This document shows, one piece after another, positions 31,613-39,756 of a stretch of DNA of 64,000 bases. The stretch covers positions 1,922,001-1,986,000 of the forward strand of contig NZ_JACHMG010000001.1 of NCBI RefSeq assembly GCF_014204865.1, written 5' to 3'. The notes below the pieces were generated by a model that was not told the DNA's origin, ran no database searches, and worked only from the letters and a program-made list of their open reading frames with translations. This stretch comes from Amycolatopsis jiangsuensis. GTDB taxonomy: Bacteria; Actinomycetota; Actinomycetes; Mycobacteriales; Pseudonocardiaceae. Numbering within the stretch: the stretch's first letter is position 1; every line of letters begins with the position of its first letter. A program made the position numbers and the translations under genes.

Positions 31613-34003
31613 TCAGAGCCTGCCGAACGCCTCGGTGACCCCGGCCGCCAGCCGGTCACCCCGTGCGGCTTGGCCGGCGGGCACCGTGACACACACGGTG
31701 AACCGGTCCGCCCAGGTCATCACGCCGACCGCGACCGGGACGCCGGGGGCCAGCGACAGCACCGGATAGACCGTGCGCACGCGGGCTCCGTCGAGCAGCA
31801 CCGGGGAACGGGCACCGGGCAGCACCGAGGCGATCACACTGAACCAGGTGCCGCGGTAGACGAGCCGGGCGAGCCGGTGGTGCAGCCACGGGGGCAGGAT
31901 GCCCAGCACCCGCACCACAGCGTTGCCCGCGCGTGGCGCACCCCGGCCGACCTGCGCCGCCAGCAGTTCCCGGGTCCGGCGCACCCGGTCCGGCAGCGGC
32001 ATCCGGCCGGTCGGCAGGTCCACCGACGCGGCGCCGGTGTGGTTGCCGAGCTGCCGGAACGTGCCGGTGTCCCGGATCGACATCGGGATCAGCACGCGCA
32101 TCCGGTCCGGTGCGTCCGCGCCCAGTTCCCGATGCAGTGCCTCGGCGACGAGTGCCAGCACGAAATCCGTGGTCGGCACCCCGATCCGCCGTGCAGCCGC
32201 CCGCACGTCCGGCGCAGCCAGGTGCACCCGCGCGAAATGCCGCCGCGGACCGTCGATCCGCTTCTCCCACCGCACCGGCGGAGCGGCGCCGGCCTTGGCC
32301 AAAGACCACACGCCGCGCACCAGCTCCCCGGCCTGCCGGCGCCGCGACGTCACGGCCTGCCGAAGCGGCCGCTTCCCCGGCAGACGCGGGAAACGGCCGC
32401 GCTCGCGGACCGGCGGCGGGACCACCGCGACCTTCCCCCGGGTCTGGCCGACCAGTGCGCTGATCACGGCGATACCGTCGCTGGCCGCGTGATGCAGGGC
32501 CACCAGCAGCGCGCCCTGGCCGCCTTCGAGGCCGGTCACCAGCCGGGCGCGGACCGGGTGCTCCGGCGTGACCGCGACCGAGAAGAACTCGTCCATCGCC
32601 TCCGTCACGGCGAGGTCCGGGTCCGTACCCGGGGCCGCCTCGACGTGGCTGAGCACGCCCGCCGCGGTGCGCGCCGGATCCTCCTGCCACTTCGGTCGCC
32701 ACAGTGCCGTGCCGGGCAGCAGCCGGGCCCGCAGCCCGGGGGTGGCCGAGACCAGGTGCTCCGCGTCCGCACGGGTCACCGGGGAGCCGTCGGGCTTCGG
32801 GTCGAACAGCAGCACCGCGCCGACCTGCTGCGGCACCTCGGGCGTCGCAACGTGCAGGAACAGCGCGTCCTCCGCGCGCAGCCGCTGCGGCGGCGGGTTG
32901 CGCGGGTCCGCCACGAGCGATTCCAGCGCCCGCGCCAGCGGGGTCGCTGTGTCGCAGTGCCGGGCCGCGGCCTCGGCCATTGCCTTGAGCCGTTCCGGTT
33001 CGGCCAGCAGGGAGCGGACCGTCGTGGTCAGCTCGCCGTCCTCGTCGCTCACCAGCGCGAGCCCGGCTCGGGCCATCAAAGCGGCGTTGGCCCGGCCGTG
33101 CGCGGCGATCGGGCGGTGCATCAGCAGCGGGCGACCACAGGCGAGCGCCTCCAGCCCGGTCGCCCCGCCCGCGTTGGTCACCACGACGTCGGACGCGATC
33201 GTGTAGCGCGCCATCTCCCCGGTCCAGCCGACGACGCGCACCCTCGGCTCACGCAGCGCACGCAACCGCTCCGCCAGCTCCTCGTTCCGCCCGCAGACCA
33301 CCACCGGCAGTACCACCGGATCCGCGGCCAGCAGCTCCCGCACGGTCCCCTCGACGTCGCCGAACCCGAGCGAACCACACGAAACGAGCGCGACGAACGC
33401 GTCCGGCGGCAGGTCCAGGTACTGGCGGGCACCGGCCCGGTCACCCGGCCGGAACTCTGCCCGCACCGGCGGCGCGGACACGCCCACGTGCGCCGAGGGC
33501 GAGCAGCGCAGCGCCGGTGCCACCGCGACGTCGTGCATCACCATGGTCAGATCGGCCGCGCCGTAGACCCAGAACGGATGCGGCGCGAAATCCGAGACCC
33601 ACGCGCCGATCGGCGCGGCGAGCCGGCCGCGCCGGCGCAGCCACGCCAGCGCAGCGGTGCCCATCGGGTAGGTCGAGAGCACCAGGTCCGGCGCGAATTC
33701 GGCGACCGGGCCCGCGAGCCGCCGCCCGCACCAGGCCGCGGTGAACCGGCGGCTGGCCGCGGCGAACCAGGCCATCCGCCAGATCGCGCCGTAGAAGAAC
33801 TCGTACAGCCACGGGGTGGTCTCGACGTTCGCCACGTAGATCCGGCGGAACAGCGGCCCGAAGCCGGGGCCGAGCGCGTCGAGTGCGTCGACCCAGCGCA
33901 CCGTGGCCTCCGGCCAGCGCTGCCGCACCGCGCCCTCGAGCGCCCGCCCGGTGGCGTTGTGGCCTTCCCCCATGTCCGCGGAGACGATCAGCACGCGTTC
34001 CAC
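31613..34003 (-). CDS. Fusion: MGDG-synthase-type glycosyltransferase + WS/DGAT acyltransferase
   Basis: 796 residues. Residues 1 to about 365 are a GT28/MGDG synthase-like glycosyltransferase: VLIVSADMGEGHNATGRALE (donor-side GxGH loop), VLSTYPMG, VVVCGRN, and the nucleotide-sugar site TNAGGATGLEALACGRPLL. Residues from about 373 to the end are a wax ester synthase/diacylglycerol acyltransferase: LRAEDALFLHVATPEVPQQV, catalytic H504-H-A-A-S-D-G510, and the C-terminal LIPMSIRDTGTFRQLGNHTG. The frame is continuous with no lesion. I infer that one protein glycosylates a lipid and acylates it or its diacylglycerol acceptor. The gene lies 14 bp behind a DMT transporter gene. Confidence 0.88.
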   Translation of the reverse strand: MERVLIVSADMGEGHNATGRALEGAVRQRWPEATVRWVDALDALGPGFGPLFRRIYVANVETTPWLYEFFYGAIWRMAWFAAASRRFTAAWCGRRLAGPVAEFAPDLVLSTYPMGTAALAWLRRRGRLAAPIGAWVSDFAPHPFWVYGAADLTMVMHDVAVAPALRCSPSAHVGVSAPPVRAEFRPGDRAGARQYLDLPPDAFVALVSCGSLGFGDVEGTVRELLAADPVVLPVVVCGRNEELAERLRALREPRVRVVGWTGEMARYTIASDVVVTNAGGATGLEALACGRPLLMHRPIAAHGRANAALMARAGLALVSDEDGELTTTVRSLLAEPERLKAMAEAAARHCDTATPLARALESLVADPRNPPPQRLRAEDALFLHVATPEVPQQVGAVLLFDPKPDGSPVTRADAEHLVSATPGLRARLLPGTALWRPKWQEDPARTAAGVLSHVEAAPGTDPDLAVTEAMDEFFSVAVTPEHPVRARLVTGLEGGQGALLVALHHAASDGIAVISALVGQTRGKVAVVPPPVRERGRFPRLPGKRPLRQAVTSRRRQAGELVRGVWSLAKAGAAPPVRWEKRIDGPRRHFARVHLAAPDVRAAARRIGVPTTDFVLALVAEALHRELGADAPDRMRVLIPMSIRDTGTFRQLGNHTGAASVDLPTGRMPLPDRVRRTRELLAAQVGRGAPRAGNAVVRVLGILPPWLHHRLARLVYRGTWFSVIASVLPGARSPVLLDGARVRTVYPVLSLAPGVPVAVGVMTWADRFTVCVTVPAGQAARGDRLAAGVTEAFGRL

Positions 34004-34017
34004 CGTGCCCCCTTCAG

Positions 34018-35031
34018 CTAACAGGCGGACCCGGCGAGACCGTACCCGTCGTCCGGGTCCCGCTCCGGGCTTTCCTCTTCGGTGTGTTCAGCGGATTCAC
34101 CGGATCCGGCGGTGTCGGTCTCCGCGCCGTCGGAGGTCTGGCCGGGCGGGTCGGCCGGCAGGTGCGAGGCGCGGGTGGACAGCATCGCGATGCCGACCAC
34201 GATCACCAGCCCGCCCAGTGCCTCGCCGAACAACGCGAGCGGCGAGCCGTTGGCCGACTCCCCCATCCAGGACAACCCGATCGCCACCCCGACGAGCGGG
34301 TCGAGCGCGGTGATCACGGCCAGCGCCGGGGTGAGGAACCGGCCCTGCTGGAAGGTGTTCTGGCTGAGCAGGAACCCGAGCGGGCCGACGACGCACACGA
34401 TGTAGAGCGTCCAGTGCCGGAACGGCTCGTCGATGCCGACCCGGAACTGGCTCGCGACCACCTTCATCAGCCCGGCGGTCAGGCCGTAGAGCACGCCGGT
34501 GGCGACCGCGAGGCCGAGCACCCGCAGCGAACCCGGACGGCTGGAGGCGGCGATCCCGAGCCCGAGCAGCGTGAGCACGGCCAGCGTGATGCCCAGCGGC
34601 AGCAGCGGCGCCCCGGTCACCAGCACGTCGCCGTTGCCGCTGGGGCGGGCGACCACCAGGAACGCGGCCAGCCCGGCCACGCACAGCAGCGCGCCGAAGC
34701 TCATCACCCGGTCCGGACGGCGCCGTTCGAGCCGGGCGGAGGCGAACCCTGCGAACATCAGCGACGTCACCAGCAGCGGCTGGACCAGCAGCAACGGCCC
34801 GTAGGCCAGCGCGACGAGCTGCAGAACCAGCCCCAGCACGGTGGCCGCGATGCCGATGAGCCACAATGGGCGACCGACGAGCCGGCGGAAGAGCGTCAGG
34901 TCCAGCGGCTTGCCGGTCTCCACCTCTTTGGTCGCCCTCGCCTGGGCGGCGCTCGCGAGCCCCATGCCCGCCGCACCGAGCACCGCGGCGGGCACGGCCA
35001 CGAACAACGACATCCCTGTGGCAGCAGTCAT
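34018..35031 (-). CDS. DMT-superfamily (EamA/NIPA-like) membrane transporter
   Basis: 337 residues with about nine to ten transmembrane helices (for example FVAVPAAVLGAAGMGLASAA, IGIAATVLGLVLQLVALAYG) and an acidic cytoplasmic tail rich in Asp/Glu/Ser. The internal duplication and LLLVQPLLVTSLMFAG fit the DMT superfamily. The substrate is unknown. It is followed after 14 bp by the glycosyltransferase-acyltransferase fusion, almost certainly in one transcript, so movement of a lipid or lipid precursor is a reasonable guess. Confidence 0.8.
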   Translation of the reverse strand: MTAATGMSLFVAVPAAVLGAAGMGLASAAQARATKEVETGKPLDLTLFRRLVGRPLWLIGIAATVLGLVLQLVALAYGPLLLVQPLLVTSLMFAGFASARLERRRPDRVMSFGALLCVAGLAAFLVVARPSGNGDVLVTGAPLLPLGITLAVLTLLGLGIAASSRPGSLRVLGLAVATGVLYGLTAGLMKVVASQFRVGIDEPFRHWTLYIVCVVGPLGFLLSQNTFQQGRFLTPALAVITALDPLVGVAIGLSWMGESANGSPLALFGEALGGLVIVVGIAMLSTRASHLPADPPGQTSDGAETDTAGSGESAEHTEEESPERDPDDGYGLAGSAC

Positions 35032-35139
35032 GGACCATTCACCTCACACCGTTCCCATCCGCCGTGCCTATGCTGAGGACACCCGGAGGCCGCGGAGGGG
35101 GACCCGGTCGACTCCCGTACCGGAGGTAGCTGAAACCGC

Positions 35140-35805
35140 ATGCGACACGCGCTGACGATCGACCTCCCCTCCTTCCGCAATCTCGTGACGGGCGGGGGCC
35201 GGCATCTGCTGGAGTCGACGCTGGTCCCGGCCGGCCTGTTCTACCTCTTGCTGACCCTGGTGAGTTTCGACTCCGGGGTCATCGCCGCGCTGTGCTGGTC
35301 GGTCACGGTGCTGGCTACCCGGCTGGTGCTGCGCAAACCGGTTCCCGCCGTGCTGCTGCTCACCACCGCGCTGCTGATCGCCCGCACCGCGCTGGGCCTG
35401 GCGACCGGCAGTGCCTTCCTGTACTTCCTGCAACCGACCCTGCAGAACTTCGTGATCGCGAGCCTGTTCCTGGTGTCCGCGCCGTTCAACAAACCGCTGC
35501 TCGCACGGCTGGCCGGGGACTTCTGCTCGTTCCCGGACACGCTGTCCGGCCATCCGGGGATGCGGCGGTTCTTCCAGCGGGTCTCGCTGCTGTGGGCGCT
35601 CGTGTTCGCGGTGAACGGGTCGGTCACGCTGCTGCTGCTCGCGAAGGCCACGGTCGGCGACTTCCTGATGGTCAGCACCGCCGGCTCGTACAGCCTGGTC
35701 GCGCTCGCCATCGTCGGCTCACTCTGGTGGTTCCGGCGCTCCCTGCGCTCGGAGGGCATCGTGCTGCGGATGGGCCGCCGTCCCGCGGCGCTGCCGGTGG
35801 GCTGA
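35140..35805 (+). CDS. VC0807-like six-helix membrane protein
   Basis: 221 residues with about six transmembrane helices: LVPAGLFYLLLTLVSFDSGV, FVIASLFLVSAPFNKPLLAR and LLWALVFAVNGSVTLLLLAK. The N-F-x-I-x-S-L-F and PFNKPL elements resemble the VC0807 family, of unknown function. Its stop overlaps the following SDR start (TGATG), so the two are an operon divergent from the DMT transporter. Confidence 0.7.
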   Translation: MRHALTIDLPSFRNLVTGGGRHLLESTLVPAGLFYLLLTLVSFDSGVIAALCWSVTVLATRLVLRKPVPAVLLLTTALLIARTALGLATGSAFLYFLQPTLQNFVIASLFLVSAPFNKPLLARLAGDFCSFPDTLSGHPGMRRFFQRVSLLWALVFAVNGSVTLLLLAKATVGDFLMVSTAGSYSLVALAIVGSLWWFRRSLRSEGIVLRMGRRPAALPVG

Positions 35806-36554
35806 TGCCCGGGTTCGGCACCGCACTGGTCACCGGCGCGTCGTCCGGGATCGGCGCGGCCACCGCCCGCCTGCTCGCCGCCGGCGGTACGCACGTCGTG
35901 CTGCACGGCCGCGACCGTGAACGGCTCGACGCGCTCGCCGCGGAGACCGGCGGTGCCGCGCTGCCCGCGGACCTCGCCGAGCCGTCCGACATCGCGCACT
36001 TGGCCGAGCGGATGCTCTCCGGACCGCTCGATCTGCTGGTGCACAACGCCGGGCTGGGCTGGGCGGGGCCGCTGCCCGAACTGCCCGCCGACCGGCTGAC
36101 GCGGCTCGTCGCGGTGAACCTGACCGCGCCCCTGGAGCTGACCCGTGCTCTGCTGCCGGCGATGCTGGCGCGCGGTCACGGCCGGATCGTGTTCGTGTCC
36201 TCGATCGCCGGGCGCACCGGCGTCGCAGGCGAAGCGGTGTACGCGGCCACCAAATCCGGCCTCGACGCCTTCGCCGACAGCCTGCGGTTCGAGCTCGACG
36301 GCACCGGGGTCGAGGTCGGTGTGGTGGTGCCCGGCGTGGTCCGCACGGAGTTCTTCGCGCGCCGCGGCCGGCCCTACACCCGCAGCACCCCGCGTCCGGT
36401 CAGTGCCGAACGCGTGGCCGCCGCCGTGGTGCGTGCCGCGGAGAAACCCGGCGACTACTACGTGCCGCGGTGGCTGCGCCTGCCGGTGGCGCTGCGGGGC
36501 GCGGTGCCCGGCGCGTACCGCACGCTCGCGACGCGCTTCGGGGCCGGAAGCTGA
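35805..36554 (+). CDS. Short-chain dehydrogenase/reductase
   Basis: 249 residues, classical SDR. The cofactor motif is TGASSGIGAATARLL, with LVHNAGLGW (NAG), catalytic Ser in IVFVSSIAGRTG and the Y-x3-K in AVYAATKSG. The C-terminal region RPVSAERVAAAVVRAAEKPG resembles SDRs acting on lipids or fatty acyl chains. With Arg/His after the Rossmann strand (HGRDRERL), NADP is favoured. It overlaps the membrane protein gene by one base. Confidence 0.92.
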   Translation: MPGFGTALVTGASSGIGAATARLLAAGGTHVVLHGRDRERLDALAAETGGAALPADLAEPSDIAHLAERMLSGPLDLLVHNAGLGWAGPLPELPADRLTRLVAVNLTAPLELTRALLPAMLARGHGRIVFVSSIAGRTGVAGEAVYAATKSGLDAFADSLRFELDGTGVEVGVVVPGVVRTEFFARRGRPYTRSTPRPVSAERVAAAVVRAAEKPGDYYVPRWLRLPVALRGAVPGAYRTLATRFGAGS

Positions 36555-36671
36555 CCGGTTCACTGCACCTCCTCCCGCGCGGCGGGTCCGTACGCGGTAG
36601 AACTCGCGAGGGAACTACGCAATAGAACTTAGCCCTGCTAAGCATCCGGGGCATCAGGGTTATTCCCGAGA
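36555..36671. other. Convergent intergenic with inverted repeat
   Basis: The gap between the SDR and PucR stop codons holds CTTAGC-CCT-GCTAAG (36628-36642), a perfect 6-bp dyad with a 3-nt loop, in a stretch less GC-rich than its surroundings. It may act as a terminator. TAGAACT also occurs twice here (36598 and 36623). Confidence 0.35.
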
Positions 36672-37871
36672 TCACCCCGGTTCCACCGGAATTCCGGGCG
36701 GCCCCCAGGCCAGCGCGAGCAGCAGCGTGGCCCGCGAGGCCGGGTCGTCCAGCGACGGCCCGAACAGCTCGTGCAGCCGGCCGAGCCGGTAGGACACGGT
36801 CTGCGGGTGGATGTGCAGGTCCTCGGCCACCGCCTTGCGGTCGCCCAGGTGCAGCAGCCACGAGGTGAGCGTGGTGGACAGCCGTTCGCGCGACGAGTCG
36901 TTCAGCTCCGCCAGCGGGGCCAGCACCTGCAGGCGCAGCGCGTCGAGCAGCCGGTCGTCGCGGTGCACGATGATCGCGTCGAGGTGTTCGTCGGCGAACA
37001 CCGGATCGTCGCTGAGCAGGTGGTCCCGGCGCAGCCGGGCGGTCACCTCGGCGATCCGCAGGCTGGCCGGCAGCCGGTCCACCGGCACTGCCGCGCCCAC
37101 CACCGCGCCCGCGCCGCGCAGCGCCCGCGCGAGCCACGCCCGCCGCCCGGGACCGCCCGGGTCGGGCACGATGGTGACGAGCGAACCCGGCCGGCGCAGC
37201 CGCAGGCAGGTGTCGTCGAGCCGGGACACCAGCTCCCGGCCCAGGTCGTTTTCGTCCTCCACCAGCACCACCGCGGCCTGACGGGGCAGCCGCCAGGCCG
37301 CGCGTGCCGCGGCGGCCCGGACGGTGGCCATGTCCGCGCGGTCGGACAGCAGCAGCTCGATGAGGTCGTCGCGCAGCCGCTCCCGCACCCGCACCGCGTC
37401 GGACTGCTCCAGCAGGTAGCCCCGCAGCGAGGACTCCGAGAGCTGGTCCACCAGCGCGAACACGGTGGTCGCGAGCGAGGCGAACAGCTCGGCCTCCACC
37501 TCAAGGTCCAGCGCCGCCTCCGACACGTGCCGCCAGGCCACGCGCGCCCCCACCCGGTAGGCCGACAGCAGGCTGGTCACCCGTCTGCCCTGGCGGTACT
37601 GGCTGCGACCGATCTCCTCGAACACCACCTGCTCGACGCCCGAACCCAGCTCCGGGGGTTCCTCCTCGCCGGGTTCGGCGGCGAGGCTGATCAGCCGCCG
37701 CACGAAGCCGGCGCTGGCGGTGACGATCTCGGCCAGCTCCTCGGTGAGGAACTCGGCGTAGTCCGGGTGCTGGTCCACCAGCTGGTCGCGAACCTCGTTG
37801 AGAATTGCCGGCAATCGCCTGGTCACCACGGATTCCAGCTCGCCGAGCCGGGTCACCTGATCCGATCCCAT
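36672..37871 (-). CDS. PucR-family (CdaR-like) transcriptional regulator
   Basis: 399 residues. A long helical sensor region (RLPAILNEVRDQLVDQHPDY, RRVTSLLSAYRVGARVAWRH) leads to a GGDEF-like degenerate central part and the C-terminal PucR helix-turn-helix: LTSWLLHLGDRKAVAEDLHI, then HPQTVSYRLGRLHELFG. It starts 155 bp from hpnC in the opposite direction and is the only regulator next to the hopanoid operon. That makes it a candidate controller, though this is position alone. Confidence 0.9.
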   Translation of the reverse strand: MGSDQVTRLGELESVVTRRLPAILNEVRDQLVDQHPDYAEFLTEELAEIVTASAGFVRRLISLAAEPGEEEPPELGSGVEQVVFEEIGRSQYRQGRRVTSLLSAYRVGARVAWRHVSEAALDLEVEAELFASLATTVFALVDQLSESSLRGYLLEQSDAVRVRERLRDDLIELLLSDRADMATVRAAAARAAWRLPRQAAVVLVEDENDLGRELVSRLDDTCLRLRRPGSLVTIVPDPGGPGRRAWLARALRGAGAVVGAAVPVDRLPASLRIAEVTARLRRDHLLSDDPVFADEHLDAIIVHRDDRLLDALRLQVLAPLAELNDSSRERLSTTLTSWLLHLGDRKAVAEDLHIHPQTVSYRLGRLHELFGPSLDDPASRATLLLALAWGPPGIPVEPG

Positions 37872-38026
37872 CTGCTCCCGGCCGTCCCTCCGTCGCCGCC
37901 TGCGGGCCCACGATGCGCCGCGGCCCCATCCTCACCCCACTTTGTCGTCTCGTGCCAAGTCGAAGCCACCAAAATTCTCCTTCCGGTTGCAGAAGACGCC
38001 CATCCGGGCGGGCGAGACTGGGTTCG

Positions 38027-38899
38027 ATGACATCCCCTTCACCTGGCCGTCACAGTCCGGACGCGGACGGTCTGCGGGCGAAGCGCCGTGCGGAGAACTT
38101 CCCGGTCGCGCTGCGGATCCTGCCGCGGCAGCTGCGCGGAGACCTCGTCGCGGTCTACGGCGTCGCGCGCACCATCGACGATCTGGGTGACGAGGCCGAG
38201 GGCGACCGGGTCGCCCGGCTCGAGGCATTCGCGGCGGAGCTGTCGGCCACGTTCGGGGGAACCGAGCCGGCCGATCCGGCGTTGCGCGCCCTCGTTCCGG
38301 TGATCCGCGACGGCCGCGTCGCGGAGGAACCGTTCCGGCACCTGGTCGAGGCGAATCTTCAGGACCAGCACGTGCTGCGCTATCCGGGTTACCCCGAGCT
38401 GCGGCAGTACTGCCGGCTCTCGGCCGATCCGGTCGGCCGGATCGTGCTGTCCCTGCTGGACGTGCGCGACGAGCGGGCCGCGGAGTTGTCCGACCGGATC
38501 TGCACCGGCCTGCAGCTGGTCGAGCACTGGCAGGACGTGGGCGAGGACTACCGCGCCGGGCGGGTGTACCTGCCGCAGGAGGACCTGGCCGCGTTCGGGG
38601 TCGAGGAGGACGAGCTGGGCGCCGCGCACGCCTCGCCCCGCCTGAAAGAGCTGATGCGCTGGGAAACCGACCGCGCCGCCGCCCTGCTGGGCAGCGGCGC
38701 GGACTTGGTCGCGCTGCTGCCGGGCTGGGGCCGGCTCGCGGTGAGCGGCTTCCTGGCCGGCGGGCTCGCCGCGGTGGACGCGCTGCGCGAGAGCCGGGGC
38801 GACGTGCTCGGCGTGGCGGTCCGGCCGAGCCGGGCCGGGGTTGCGGGATGGCTCGGGTGGCTCCAGGTGAGCGCGAGGACAGGGAGGCGGTCCGGATGA
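38027..38899 (+). CDS. hpnC: Squalene synthase HpnC (hydroxysqualene synthase)
   Basis: 290 residues from ATG 38027. Trans-prenyltransferase motifs are VYGVARTIDDLGDEAEGD (first Asp-rich motif) and LVEHWQDVGEDYRAGRVYLP (second). In the three-enzyme bacterial route HpnC converts presqualene diphosphate to hydroxysqualene. It begins the hopanoid operon and overlaps hpnD by ATGA. The pre-operon region 37872-38026 holds the promoter, but I could not fix its hexamers. Confidence 0.93.
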   Translation: MTSPSPGRHSPDADGLRAKRRAENFPVALRILPRQLRGDLVAVYGVARTIDDLGDEAEGDRVARLEAFAAELSATFGGTEPADPALRALVPVIRDGRVAEEPFRHLVEANLQDQHVLRYPGYPELRQYCRLSADPVGRIVLSLLDVRDERAAELSDRICTGLQLVEHWQDVGEDYRAGRVYLPQEDLAAFGVEEDELGAAHASPRLKELMRWETDRAAALLGSGADLVALLPGWGRLAVSGFLAGGLAAVDALRESRGDVLGVAVRPSRAGVAGWLGWLQVSARTGRRSG

Positions 38900-39756
38900 C
38901 CACGGTCGAAGACGCGTACACGCACTGTGCGCAGGTCACGAGGGAACAGGCACGCAATTTCTACTACGGGATCCGGCTGCTGCCCCCGGACAAACGGTCC
39001 GCGCTGTGCGCGGTGTACGCGCTGGCCCGGATCATCGATGACATCGGCGACGACACCGCGCAGCCGGCCGAGGCGAAGCTGGCCGGCCTCGCCGGAGTGC
39101 GCACCTCGCTCGGCGACCTGTCCGAGAGCACCGATCCGGTGTACGTCGCGGTGGCCGACGCGGCCCGTCGCTACCCGATCCCGCTCGGCGCGTTCGACGA
39201 GCTGCTCGACGGCGTCGAGATGGACGTGACGGGCCGTGAGTACGTGCGGTTCGAGGACCTGGTGGAGTACTGCCGCTGCGTGGCCGGTTCGGTCGGGCGG
39301 CTGTGCCTCGGCGTGTTCGGCAGCCGGCCGGAGCCTGCCGCCCCGACCTACGCCGACGAGCTCGGGATCGCCCTGCAGCAGACCAACATCCTGCGCGACA
39401 TCCGGGAGGATCTCGGCAACGGACGGGTGTATCTGCCGAAGGAGGAACTGAACCGGTTCGGGGTCGAGCTTTCCGTCGGCGAGGACGGCTCGCTCGCCGA
39501 TCCCGGCGGCGGGCTCACCGCGCTGATCCGCGAAAGCGCGGCGCGGGCCCGGGACTGGTACGCCCGCGGGCTGCGGCTGGTGCCGTCGCTGGATCGCCGC
39601 AGCGCCGCCTGCGCCACCGCGATGTCGGGGATCTACCGCACCCTGCTGAACCGGATCGACGAGCAGCCGTCGCGGGTGTTCGATCGCCGGCTTTCGTTGT
39701 CCGGACGGGAAAAGGCCGTGGTGGCCGTTCGCGCGCTCACCGGGGCCGGACGGTGA
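38896..39756 (+). CDS. hpnD: Presqualene diphosphate synthase HpnD
   Basis: 286 residues from ATG 38896 with GGGAGGCGG upstream. Motifs are FYYGIRLLPPDKRSALCAVY, ALARIIDDIGDD and LQQTNILRDIREDLGNGRVY. It condenses two farnesyl diphosphates into presqualene diphosphate. It is coupled to hpnC before and hpnE after by 4-nt overlaps. Confidence 0.95.
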   Translation: MTTVEDAYTHCAQVTREQARNFYYGIRLLPPDKRSALCAVYALARIIDDIGDDTAQPAEAKLAGLAGVRTSLGDLSESTDPVYVAVADAARRYPIPLGAFDELLDGVEMDVTGREYVRFEDLVEYCRCVAGSVGRLCLGVFGSRPEPAAPTYADELGIALQQTNILRDIREDLGNGRVYLPKEELNRFGVELSVGEDGSLADPGGGLTALIRESAARARDWYARGLRLVPSLDRRSAACATAMSGIYRTLLNRIDEQPSRVFDRRLSLSGREKAVVAVRALTGAGR

